Positions 1 to 9,247 of a stretch of 64,000 nucleotides of DNA are shown here, piece after piece. The translations under genes and the position numbers were made by a program. The number at the start of each line of letters is the position of its first letter. Position 1 is the stretch's first letter. The DNA lies in contig NC_080672.1 of the NCBI RefSeq assembly GCF_030247195.1, positions 5,952,001 to 6,016,000 on the forward strand. Direction: 5' to 3'. The notes below the pieces were generated by a model that made no database searches, had not been told where the DNA came from, and saw only the letters and a list, made by a program, of their open reading frames with translations. The DNA comes from Topomyia yanbarensis. Lineage: Eukaryota > Arthropoda > Insecta > Diptera > Culicidae.

Positions 1-720
1 ATATTTCTGTGGAGAACAATTTTGGTAAAAACTGTTTTTCTCCATTAAGGAGAAAATTGTTTAAAACCATCTTTGCGCGTGAAGAGCACGAAACCTATAA
101 CTAAATTAGTTATGGAATTTGCGTTTCGACTTCATCTCATCAGAATCCGACACTAACTGTGTTAGCGGACTAAGCTAGCGTCGGATTGACGCTAATTCCT
201 AAAAACGGAGACAATTTGTGTTTCCGAGCAAATCCCTAGTCAAGTGTGATGTGCCGCAAGAAAAGAAGCTCATTTTAAGCTGATGAGAACTAATGAAATC
301 GAAACATTTGGTTTGCTGTTTTCAGTTTGTTAGGAAACAAGACTTAAAATTTCAATATGCACTCGGAAAATTTATTTTTTTCGCGGACCCCCAACAACAA
401 CTTTATGTCCCCTTAGGGGTCCACGGACCCCAGGTTGACTAAAGCTGCACTATGCTATCTTGCATTGGTCTGCTAAGCCAAACCAAATCTTTCGATTTTA
501 TTAGTTCTCATCATCTTAAAATGAGCTTCTTTTCCTGCAGGACATCACGCTTGACTAGGGATTTGCTCAGGAACACAAATTGTGTCTTCGTTTTTAGGAG
601 CTAGTGTCAATTCGGCGCTAGCTTAGTCCGTTAACTAAGTTAGTGTCGGATTCTGATGAGACGAAGTCGAAACGTAAGTTCCACAACTAATTTAGTTTTA
701 TTTAGCTATAACTACATTAA
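1..720. repeat. Foldback element with long inverted arms
   Basis: The segment at about 104-312 reappears inverted at about 477-700, with a 165-bp centre that carries paired tracts such as ggacccc. Arm landmarks are catcagaatccgacac and gctcattttaa. The outer part (1-100) contains attaaggagaaaattgtt. Related half-copies lie at 23580-23720 and 58690-59005. The left edge runs off the window, so the true end is unknown. It has no coding capacity. Confidence 0.8.
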
Positions 721-869
721 AAACAATATAAATCGTCTCAAGATTGGCCTATGAACAATAAACATGATGAAAGCTGGACTTTTTATGATTTAACGGTATA
801 TACAGTCTATTATGTCTTTAGGCATACGTTATGATCAAACAAATGCTTAAACCTTCATTGAAATCGGTG

Positions 870-1046
870 CCCATAGACTTATCCAGCTGGGTCGGTGTTG
901 TGCAGCTTTGACGTTTAAATTGGGAGGAAAACTTTTACACGGCAAATTGGGAGGCAAACAAACCACTTCTGGGCCTGAGGGGAGGGCGGTAGTATAAAAA
1001 AGCGAGATTTCAGTGTGCGTATTTTAAATGTCAGATATCTCAATAA
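870..1046 (+). repeat. Dispersed repeat, left copy (inverted partner at 8848-9030)
   Basis: About 170 bp running from atagacttatccagctg to gtcagatatctcaata. It matches the reverse complement of 8848-9030 closely. It contains the TATA-like string agtataaaaaa downstream of a GC-rich ggggagggcgg. The class is unknown; it may be a MITE or the end of a larger element. Confidence 0.7.
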
Positions 1047-2180
1047 AGAAGACTTCTCAGGCAAAGGAGTGTCCACCTTTGAGAAACTGCTTTTAAGTTT
1101 TATTTAATCTGGAGAAATGTTTTAATGGGACCTAAATCTGGTAATAATATACTGTGCCAAGTGTTCGTCAGAGAATTAAATTTCGATTATCATTAAATTT
1201 TATTTGGAGAAATATTGGACGTCTTCCCTGCACGCGAGCAAAAAGACAGTGTACTAGCGGCTTAAGTAACATTTTTTGTTTGATTGATACAGCCCTCAAT
1301 ACAGCAGTGTTAGTGTGAAATGCATCCCGGCCTACAGTTTTCCCGACCAATACGAACACCTAACACATGCCATGGGCAAAAATGTTGAGCAGTTTGACTA
1401 CATTCAGCTTACTTGGCATGTTATTGTTTTATTTACATGCCATTCGTTTATTTATAATTTCCATCAAATTCTGAATAGCGATTCATGTGTAATATTTCGT
1501 TTTGCCGACACGATTGCATACCAGCAACACTTTTTCATACATTCGCCTCAAGAACCACCCAAGGCATAAAATCTATTTTTGAACAGCGTTGGATATTTTA
1601 AAGAATGATCCAAAACTGATTTATCTAGTCCAAAACTCTGATTGACTGGTGCACAGATTTTCTCATAGAAATGAGTTTTTCTGATGCTAGAGCTTATTCG
1701 TGTTGCAGTTCGATATATGTTCCTTTCTTTTATAAGGTAGGGCACATATAAAATCTGCATAATTACAATGACTATACTGAATGGAACTAGTGAGTCAACA
1801 ATGTTGAATCAACGCAACGTAGAGATAAATGTAGAATAAAGCAGCTTCCGGTTTATTTAGATAGGTATAATCGAGTTTTTATTCTCACTTTCCTCAATTC
1901 AAGAACCTCAAATACACTAAAACAGATGTGGAACGCCTCAGGTGTAGAAAGGGAAGAACACAGACATGCGATACTGGAACTAAACGGTTTACGGTAAATG
2001 TTACACTTGTTTGACGTTTTATTTGCTACTTAACGCATTTATGCACATTTAAACTGCTTTGACACTAGCTGCAAGGGTTTTGCTGCACTTAATAAAGAAA
2101 CTAAATATAAAATGTCCATCAACGTTTCGTTAGGAAAAACATATTATAAGTGTCCAATCAAAGAAAATTTCATTTTTGTA
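1047..2180. other. Intergenic, nothing recognised
   Basis: AT-rich sequence with only short ORFs on both strands (up to about 85 codons). None shows a recognisable domain or plausible splice partners. Confidence 0.4.
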
Positions 2181-2660
2181 TCATTGGTCTTCAGATAAAC
2201 AACTTTGAAATACAGAAAACGCTACGAACAACACCCAACTAGCACGACAAACGCCAAGGAACTGACTAAAGCTTTTTAAATATGAATAAAACGCTGTGCC
2301 AGTTTGTGTATCATCATGCATATAATGCAAGCGGCCCAACACAGATGCACTAGGCACAAGCAGAGATGCCAAAAAAAATTTCAGAGCATCTGACATTTTA
2401 TTGTAAAAGTATGGAATAATTACCTGGGTTACCTTAAGGTGAAAAAAACTTGCGCGTCTATAAGAATTGAACGCTTGATAGTATGCGTCGGAAAAAATGT
2501 GTTCAGCTTTACCACCGGTTTCTCCATATAAAACTTTTCCAAAACTCCAATAAGAATTTATTAGAACATCATGATTGAAATTATACAAAATAGTTGCTGG
2601 AAAAACTATCCAATTAGCTGAATGGTACTTTTGAAAAAGTGGCTGTGATTTTCGATCACA
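2181..2660 (-). CDS. Uncharacterised open stretch, possible exon or relic
   Basis: The minus strand is open for about 160 codons from just after a TAG at 2661-2663 to a TGA at 2181-2183, which is long for DNA this AT-rich. The translation includes the aromatic stretch WIVFPATILYNF and ends in a hydrophobic segment. A consensus-like donor (CAG followed by gtaatt) sits near 2420, so only the upstream part might be exonic. No family is recognised. It could be an exon of an unannotated gene, a transposon relic, or chance. No start codon is convincing: the first ATG lies well inside the open stretch. Confidence 0.2.
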   Translation of the reverse strand, partial: CDRKSQPLFQKYHSANWIVFPATILYNFNHDVLINSYWSFGKVLYGETGGKAEHIFSDAYYQAFNSYRRASFFHLKVTQVIIPYFYNKMSDALKFFLASLLVPSASVLGRLHYMHDDTQTGTAFYSYLKSFSQFLGVCRASWVLFVAFSVFQSCLSEDQ

Positions 2661-2663
2661 CTA

Positions 2664-3118
2664 CCATACTGTGCTGGAGCACGCAACACAACTGCGTAAT
2701 GAAAAACCAAAGCGACTTTCGCAAAAGCACCATTCCGCTCGGTCAATTCTTTTTCCCTTAACTATTTTGCATAACTTGAATCGTGATAATCTAAGCCGCC
2801 ATAAGAGTGGTCACGACAAGCGAGAAAACTTGTTTACTGCGAATCCAAGGAATGATGTCAGGGTGAAAGCCGAGCACATCAACTACCTGATTTTACTCTG
2901 ACAAGTTTCATTTGATAAGCTGCAAACAGGTATCACGCATTCTAACGTCAGTATCAGCGGAATTCCATTTACGACGTTAAAGAATGAGACAATTTACGAT
3001 CAAATAACTCAGATCTCTCGTCGATAGTGTATGTCATTTGCTCTTAATTAAGCAGTGTTGCTCTGATAACTATTTTGTCAAATTTTGGTCTATTCCGATA
3101 AAATATAGTTAGATATTA
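2664..3118. other. Intergenic, nothing recognised
   Basis: No supported gene or repeat boundary was seen. A 76-codon plus-strand ORF here lacks any recognisable feature. Confidence 0.35.
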
Positions 3119-3250
3119 TACGCAGCTCACCTTGATTCCCATCCCTGCACATAGGGTTAGAGATTTTTTCAAAAAAGAGATTTCTCTAACCCAAAAAAAG
3201 CGAATGACCCGAAGGTTAAAACCTCTATAATCAAAATATAAAAAAATAGA
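3119..3250 (+). mobile_element. tRNA-derived SINE, 3' part
   Basis: The 3' portion of the SINE family seen complete at 37595-37760. It begins at the degenerate box B region (gattcccatccctgcac), then the body with gcgaatgacccgaaggtt and the tail aacctctataatcaaaat. The 5' tRNA half is missing. Confidence 0.8.
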
Positions 3251-3368
3251 TATTTGTCTTCAACAAAACTGGAACATATATTTCTAAGATTGTTTGAACA
3301 ATTTCAAGTACAACCCAATTTGTTTAAGTCAAATTTCAATGAAGTCAAAGAATGTGAACATCTAAAGT

Positions 3369-3480
3369 TAGACAAATTTTCGAAAACTTTCTCAACAGTC
3401 AAGATTACATAATTTCGAAATCATCAACTTTGAAGGTTTAACAACTTCGAAGAAGTTTTTCAACGTAACACAGCGCATTT
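3369..3480 (+). repeat. Dispersed repeat related to 25595-25660 and 25880-26000
   Basis: Landmarks are cgaaaactttctcaacagtc, tttgaaggttta and tttttcaac followed by acagcgcat. The reverse complement of 25880-26000 carries the same landmarks in the same order, and 25595-25660 has a shorter match in plus orientation. The class is unknown. Confidence 0.55.
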
Positions 3481-3526
3481 TTTCAAATACGAATTCCTAG
3501 AAATAATTCCTTATCAACATTTGAAT

Positions 3527-3722
3527 AGGGCTAATAAGATTTGTAAACAAACTTTTGTTTTGCTGATTTCTCTTAATTGGTTATCATTTCAACACAGAAA
3601 GCATTTGAAATTGATTCTACCAAGGGCAAAGATGTTGATTCATGTGTATTTTTCACAAAACTCAACTCTGTAGCGGAAAAATGAGCGAAATAAGTTTGTT
3701 TACAAAAGTCTCATTAGCCCTT
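3527..3722. mobile_element. Short inverted-repeat MITE
   Basis: The left end gggctaataagattt followed by gtaaacaaact is mirrored at the right end by agtttgtttac followed by tctcattagccc. That gives imperfect terminal inverted repeats of about 28 bp around a 140-bp core with no coding potential. Target-site duplication is not clear. Confidence 0.7.
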
Positions 3723-4319
3723 TTGAAGAATTACTATTGAATTATGAAAAATTAAGCATAAGCCTTCAGCATTGTTAACATCATTTAAAACAATATTGTT
3801 GAAAGTATGAAGGCTACACGAATGCAGCATATTGAGATATAAAACAATATTTAAATAATATTTTAAAGCTTCAGAGACTCATATCTTGAATGCAATGTGA
3901 ATTTTATTGTTTATGAACCGCTAATCGGTCAAAAATACCACCCATAAATCGGTCGGTTGTTGCACCGACTCTTATGGGAGTTTAATATGGGCGTCTGCCG
4001 ACGCAATAACTGATTAAAATCTGACAAAATCTGTTGAAATCAGTCTATTTGAACCAATTATCGGTCGATTAGTTGGTAGTTTAAAACTGGAACCAGATTT
4101 ACACAGATTAAATCTGACGTGACGAAAACCCAACTCAATCGGTTAATTAATTGGTCGACATCAAAGCAACCGATTTCCTTGGTCGACTGGAAAATGTATC
4201 GCGACTGTCAAATTTTCTATGGAGTAGTTGCGCCCAGCTGTTCTTCCGTGGGTAATGCTGCTTCCAGCCCAGGTAGCGCTGTTGGGCCTTGGCGTCCGAC
4301 TACGATGAGTGTTGTACAC
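3723..4319. other. Intergenic, probable repeat remnants
   Basis: The stretch 3900-4200 contains several variants of atcggtc and ggtcga that suggest an old repeat, but no element boundary could be fixed. No gene was seen. Confidence 0.35.
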
Positions 4320-5050
4320 CGTCGAGAATTTTGAGCGCATGCATACTGCAACTAGTAATGGTCCGAATCTATATTCGCACTGCGGTAGGTACGAACGTTG
4401 GTGATATCAGAAAATAATCGCCCGTCGATTAGAACGTGATCGATTTGGTTTTCGGTGCGTTGGTCAGATGATCTCCAGTTGGGTTTGTGGATATCTTTGC
4501 GGGGAAGAAGGTACTTCGGACTACCATGCCACGGGAGGTTGCGAAGTTCACGCATCGTTGGCCGTTGTCATTTGATACGGTGTGCAAGCTATTTGGCCCG
4601 ATTATCGGTCTAAACATTACCTTCCGTCCTACCTGAGCGTTCATACCGATGACGATTTTCACTTCCCGTTGCGAACAGCCATCGTAAACTTCCTCCAGCT
4701 TCGCATAGAACGCTTCCTTCTCGTCGTCGGGTCTCCCATCGTGTGGGCAGTGTACGTTGATGATGTTGTAGTTGAAGAAACGGCCTTTGATCCTTAACTT
4801 ACACATCCTTGCGTTGATCGGAGTCCATCCAATCACGTGTTAACGCATCCTACCCAGCACTACAAAGCCGGTTCCCAGCTGGTTGGTGGTGCCACAGCTC
4901 TGGTAGAAAGTAGCCGCCGATGCCCGCTTTTCCATACCTTTGTCCTGTCAAGCAAAGTTCCTGAAGTGCAGCGACTTCAAAGTTGCGTGGTTGGAGTTCG
5001 TCGTAGATTATCATTTACCAGCTCCAGAACAGTTGTGACATACTGTAAAA
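4320..5050 (-). pseudogene. LINE endonuclease relic (RTE/JAM-like)
   Basis: The minus-strand translation resembles the apurinic-type endonuclease of RTE-clade retrotransposons. IGWTPINARMCKLRIKG is followed by NVHCPHDGRPDDEKEAFY, then IVIGMNAQVG (the family motif is normally GDFNA), NDNGQR and, after a frame change, NQIDHVLIDGR and the catalytic-type SDH in NIDSDHY. The reading is broken: the block up to about 4429 and the block at 4352-4555 are in different frames, and a stop lies just upstream of the first block. It is a dead fragment; no reverse transcriptase follows. The clade is inferred from motif style only. Confidence 0.7.
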
Positions 5051-5730
5051 AGGGAGAGATTAAGAACCACGGACGGTTTCGATTGTTGGTTGTCCAGTAT
5101 GTGGTGGTGAAATTCCATTCTGTGTATACTGTGTAGCCCGGGAAAGGCTGTGCTGATGGAACTCGCAAGAAGATAGTAAAAGTGACAACTGGTTGAGTTC
5201 GAATCTTGTTGAGTAAAACGGCATCCTTGAGAAAGTTGAGGAGAATTTCCTCTCGTACCGGATCATTACCCAGGGCTTCTCGAATTGAACCGATGTCGTG
5301 GAATCGACGAAGTTCGTCCAGTTCGCGGCATTCGGTTATTAAGGACATTCTGAATAGTGTCACAAGGTGGCAGCTAAAATGGCTGCCGTCGTTTCTGCTT
5401 CTTCTTTTTATTTCATCGTCAAAATCAAAACATTGCATTGGCGCGCAAGACAAAATCGTTTGAAACTTAAATGTTTCAGATTGCTTAGAAATTGTATGTA
5501 AGCATGTTAGCACATGCAGATGAATAGATTTTCTTCACAGAATTTTGATTGGTTTGGAAAAATGTACCTTTTTTTTCAAAACAAATGAAACACGTTGTAC
5601 AAAAATCAGTCAGCTTATTGCTGAATGATGCGCTTGTGTGCGTGCCATCTCCTATCGTTGTAGTACATTCTAACCGCACACAGATGCTCAACGTAATTAG
5701 AAAACATACCCGAAGCTTTGTTGTGATTTT
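5051..5730. other. No supported gene
   Basis: A 178-codon minus-strand ORF (4977-5513) overlaps the upstream edge of the LINE relic and may include its N-terminal end, but I see no domain in it. Nothing else was recognised up to the tandem duplication. Confidence 0.35.
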
Positions 5731-6234
5731 GGCATCGGTTCACCTTAAGTGCTCGATGGTAAGCCTAATGTTGCATGAGGCGCCGTGGATCCCCTCCGGC
5801 AACAAGATGGTCATGGGTGATTTTCTTGTGTCCGACAGAGCAGCTGAGCTGAGACCGGACATCCCGGTGAATGTCGATGTGCGAGATCAGTTTCGAGACC
5901 GGTCGACATGATTACTATATCTGCTTGCGAGTTTGTTAAACTCCGGCAGAACTACTAGAGGTGTGTCACTGGCTTTGATCTTGGCATCGGTTCACCTTAA
6001 GTGCTCGATGGTAAGCCTAATGTTGCATGAGGCGCCGTGGATCCCCTCCGGCAACAAGATGGTCATGGGTGATTTTCTTGTGTCCAAAAGGGCAGCTGAG
6101 CTGAGACCGGACATCCCGGTGAATGTCGATGTGCGAGATCAGTTTCGAGACCGGTCGACATGATTACTATATCTGCTTGCGAGTTTGTTAAACTCCGGCA
6201 GAACTACTAGAGGTGTGTCACTGGCTTTGATCTT
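5731..6234. repeat. 252-bp direct tandem duplication
   Basis: Positions 5731-5982 are repeated at 5983-6234 with very few differences; one is gacagagcagc against aaaagggcagc. Each unit starts ggcatcggttcaccttaag and ends tttgatctt. The units are noticeably more GC-rich than their surroundings. No coding function is recognised. Confidence 0.9.
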
Positions 6235-6499
6235 CTTTGTCAGGTGGAAGTTTATGTTCGGGCCGTGTTCATGGTAGTTTCGCCCGTATATCCGGGGTAG
6301 GGCCTAAGTCGAAATATTCTGAATATTCTACGTTGCTTTTTTAAATGTAGCTTTTACTGTAGATATAAATTATTTTTTGGTAAGGTTTTTCATAAAGCAT
6401 CTATTGTTAAACGTTAAATATAACAAAGAATTGATTCCTATATGTTTTTTGTTGGTTGAAACTAAAATAGTGCATACGCCCAATTGGCTTTGGGTGCGC

Positions 6500-6680
6500 G
6501 ACGTTCGGCATAAATACGTTAGGCATAAGTACATTAGGCATACATACGTTAGGCATAAGTATGTTAGACATAATGGACGTTAGGCATAATGGACGATTGG
6601 CATAATATACGTTAGGCATAATGCACGAATGGCATAATGGACGTTAGGCATAATGGACGATAGGCATAATTCATAAAAAC
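6500..6680. repeat. TTAGGCATAA minisatellite
   Basis: About ten head-to-tail units of 15-16 bp, typical form acgttaggcataatgg, with variation mainly at the last four bases. A short array of the same unit in inverted orientation lies at about 7603-7645. Sequences outside both arrays also look loosely inverted (ggctttgggtgcgcgac against the complement of gtacacccattggc), which suggests the arrays are subterminal repeats of a larger foldback element at about 6470-7670. Confidence 0.85.
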
Positions 6681-7602
6681 ATAAAATTAAGTGCAAGCCT
6701 TTATTTATTGTAGATATTTCAACCTTACCCCCGTTTTTCGGGTTAGAAAAAAACTGCACTTTGCAATACCATACCATCGTATGACTTTATCAAGACACCC
6801 TGATATGAAAAATACAATGCGAGATATTTATCCCTTACTAGTGTAGATTTTTTTTTCTATTTTTTACATAGATTAGCTGGATGTTTTCCTCATTTAAGTC
6901 AACAGTTTTGGTTCAAATACATTTCAAATTTATTGGATGTATTACCAATATAACTGTAATAAAGTATTGAAAAATAAGTCAGAATAATTACCAAAAATTA
7001 AGCTTTGGAGCTATGGAAATTTCCAGTATTATGGACAGCATCCGCATTAGGCTAAGGTTGTTACGTTTGTTGACGATACCTTTTTTATTTCGGTGACTTT
7101 TCACAGTACACGAAAAAAGTCCAGATTCTGTAGTTCTACCTTTGATGACCTCATGAATATAATCATTGAACTGTATCCCAGATTATACAGTTCAATGAAT
7201 ATATGAATATGGCTGCTTCTATATTATCTCCCATATTAGATAATATAAAAACAGCAATATGAGTATATTCGTTGAATGAATAATAAAATGCACCATTCTT
7301 TCTTTCATGAGCTGTTCTTAAAGGCACGAAGACTTTTTCCAATAGGTCCAATTTGCAAATGAGAGCCCTCTTTTTTCGCATTCTCTTTCGCTTATTACTG
7401 CAAAACCAAAAAGCTTTTTAAACATTTATCGGTATGTTTCGAAAGACCAAGGTTTTTACTAGCTTATTACGCAAATAGTTGAAGGGAAATCAGAAAGGTG
7501 ACCGAGTAATTCGCGGAAGAGAAAGTAAACAAAGAGAGGCTCTCTTTTGTAGATTGAACCTATTGAAAAAAAGTCTTCATATTTTCTTCTTGGAAAATTG
7601 CA
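6681..7602. other. Interior between inverted minisatellites, no gene
   Basis: No gene was seen. A local palindrome around 7165-7200 (ctgtatcccagattatacag then ttcaatgaat) is the only structure noted. This may be the interior of the foldback element suggested by the flanking inverted minisatellites. Confidence 0.35.
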
Positions 7603-7645
7603 CGTATGCCAAACGTCCTTATGCCTAACGTATCTATGCCTAATG
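7603..7645. repeat. Inverted copy of the TTAGGCATAA minisatellite
   Basis: About three units of the 6500-6680 array in reverse complement (atgcctaacgtatc and atgcctaatgggg). Confidence 0.75.
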
Positions 7646-7759
7646 GGGTACACCCATTGGCTTTCCGGTCGTGATTTCTCCCTTCAGAATTCGCCGTTTG
7701 CGATAAGGTTAAACTGTGGACATTATTTTCAGAAGGGTGCGGTAAATGGGCTACACCCT

Positions 7760-7930
7760 CAATTCAGTTCGGTAATTTCCGCACAGCTGAAAAGTCAGAA
7801 AATTTTTCAACTATATAGCTCAGCAAAGTGGCTTTAATTTACTGATTTTCCGCGATATATTTTCCGAGTTTCAGCAAAACAAACGTCACTTCTACTGAGA
7901 TCTCGATAAAAGTTTTGTTAGCTGAGTGTA
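7760..7930. repeat. Dispersed repeat shared with 30561-30740
   Basis: It begins caattcagttcggtaatttc and contains actgagatctc and ttagctgag. A diverged relative with the same order of landmarks lies at 30561-30740. It is probably a non-autonomous DNA element; the ends were not resolved. Confidence 0.55.
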
Positions 7931-8403
7931 AACAGACTCTGTCTTGCTAGGTAGGGCCGGGTAAATGGGCGAGCTCGACATGATATTTTTAATAGGGAAA
8001 ATTGTCAAATATTAGCCATTCGCCCTAGTTCTGTCCGAAACTGTAAATTTCGCCTTTATATTCTATTTGAGAAGAAGAGCGTAAGTCGAATTCTCGAAGA
8101 AAAATGCATGTTTTGCAGTTTTGTTTGCTTTAATCATTAATCGAAATAAAACGATTTTTAATAAATTTTTACCACTACCTTATAGTGTTTTAAACGCATA
8201 ACGTCATAATAGCAATATTTCAATTCATTTATATTTGTGATTTAGGCCCTAATGAAAGATCTATGTCGAAGTGTCTTCAAAATACTTGTTTTCGCATCTG
8301 GCATCGCTGCCGAGAGTCAAACAAGTATCAATCAAAACACGCTGTGTTACAAGCGTTACGTTACGAGCCCTAGTTCGATCGGAATTACATTAAATTTTGG
8401 AGC
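7931..8403. other. Intergenic, nothing recognised
   Basis: AT-rich sequence without a supportable gene or element boundary. Confidence 0.35.
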
Positions 8404-8411
8404 GCTCTTTG

Positions 8412-8700
8412 CAGCGATGCCACATGTTTTTGTGAAATGTCTGTAGAAGAATAATTAAAATGTCTGTAAAAGTCTGTATAGGGTTGTGTAAATCCTATTC
8501 ACACTAGGTTATTACTTTAAAAGTGGCTTGAAATTAGTAAACTATTGTGAAGGAATCACTCGTATTAGAATCAAATTATTCTAGTATAATTTTGTTAAAC
8601 ACTGTTACTTTTTTAAAAGTCTGTAAATGTCTGATTACGTCTGTAGGAGACCATCAAAAGTCTGTAAAATACAGATATATCTGTAAATCTGGCATCCCTG
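8412..8700. mobile_element. hAT-like MITE with 8-bp target duplication
   Basis: The element starts cagcgatgccac and ends gtaaatctggcatccctg, giving terminal inverted repeats of about 12 bp. It is flanked by a perfect 8-bp direct repeat, gctctttg, at 8404-8411 and 8701-8708. The interior is non-coding and rich in tctgtaaa. Its termini match the element at 12254-12512, so both belong to one family. Eight-base duplications are characteristic of hAT transposases; assignment to hAT rests on that. Confidence 0.9.
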
Positions 8701-8715
8701 GCTCTTTGTTTATTT

Positions 8716-8761
8716 GGCTGATCAGCTGTTCTTTAGAAAACCTGTGAACAGCTGATCAGCC
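8716..8761. repeat. Perfect 16-bp hairpin
   Basis: The arms ggctgatcagctgttc (8716-8731) and gaacagctgatcagcc (8746-8761) flank a 14-base loop, and imperfect pairing extends outwards through tgttta and taaaca. It directly abuts the hAT-like MITE insertion at 8404-8708. Confidence 0.85.
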
Positions 8762-8847
8762 AGGTAAACAAACAGCGCACCAAATGTCATTCTGGTCGAG
8801 CGGGGGCTTGGAAAGTACCGCTATGTAACGCAGCCTGTACTGGTTCA

Positions 8848-9030
8848 TATTGAGATATCTGACGTTTAAAATACGCACACTGAGATTTCGCATTTTTATA
8901 CTACCGCCCTCCCCTTAAGCCCACAAGCGGTTTGTTTTCCTCCCAATTCGCAGTGCAAATGATTTGTTTTCCTCCCCAATTTAAACGTCAAAACGGCACA
9001 ATACTAACGCAGCTGGATAAGTCTATACGT
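8848..9030 (-). repeat. Dispersed repeat, right copy (inverted partner at 870-1046)
   Basis: Reverse complement of the 870-1046 repeat, including the TATA-like string and the GC-rich box. It lies 218 bp upstream of the NDUFAF4 start codon, so it forms part of that gene's upstream region. Confidence 0.7.
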
Positions 9031-9122
9031 GTACAGTAGAGGGCTTTGATAGGTGAGGTTTTTGGTTGGTAATTTCACAGTTGTTTTTGTGCAACTACTT
9101 TGTGCATATTCAATTTTCAATA

Positions 9123-9152
9123 AATTGTAATTGTAATTGTAATTGTAATTTT
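9123..9152. repeat. TAATTG hexanucleotide microsatellite
   Basis: About four to five tandem units of taattg, immediately upstream of NDUFAF4. Confidence 0.8.
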
Positions 9153-9247
9153 ATTGCATACGGTATTCTGTTGGTTTACACCTAGTATCAGGACAAAAAA
9201 TAAATAAAATACAGATCAGTAATACTCATTTTCAAACCACAACCATT

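Noticed and set aside
1315..1569. 84-codon plus-strand ORF
   Set aside because: No domain, signal peptide or splice context; consistent with chance.
4977..5513. 178-codon minus-strand ORF as a gene
   Set aside because: It runs into the LINE endonuclease relic and shows no domain; part is probably the relic in another frame.
6500..6680. CRISPR-like alternation of repeat and spacer
   Set aside because: The unit is only 15-16 bp with no unique spacers, and the context is eukaryotic; it is a minisatellite.
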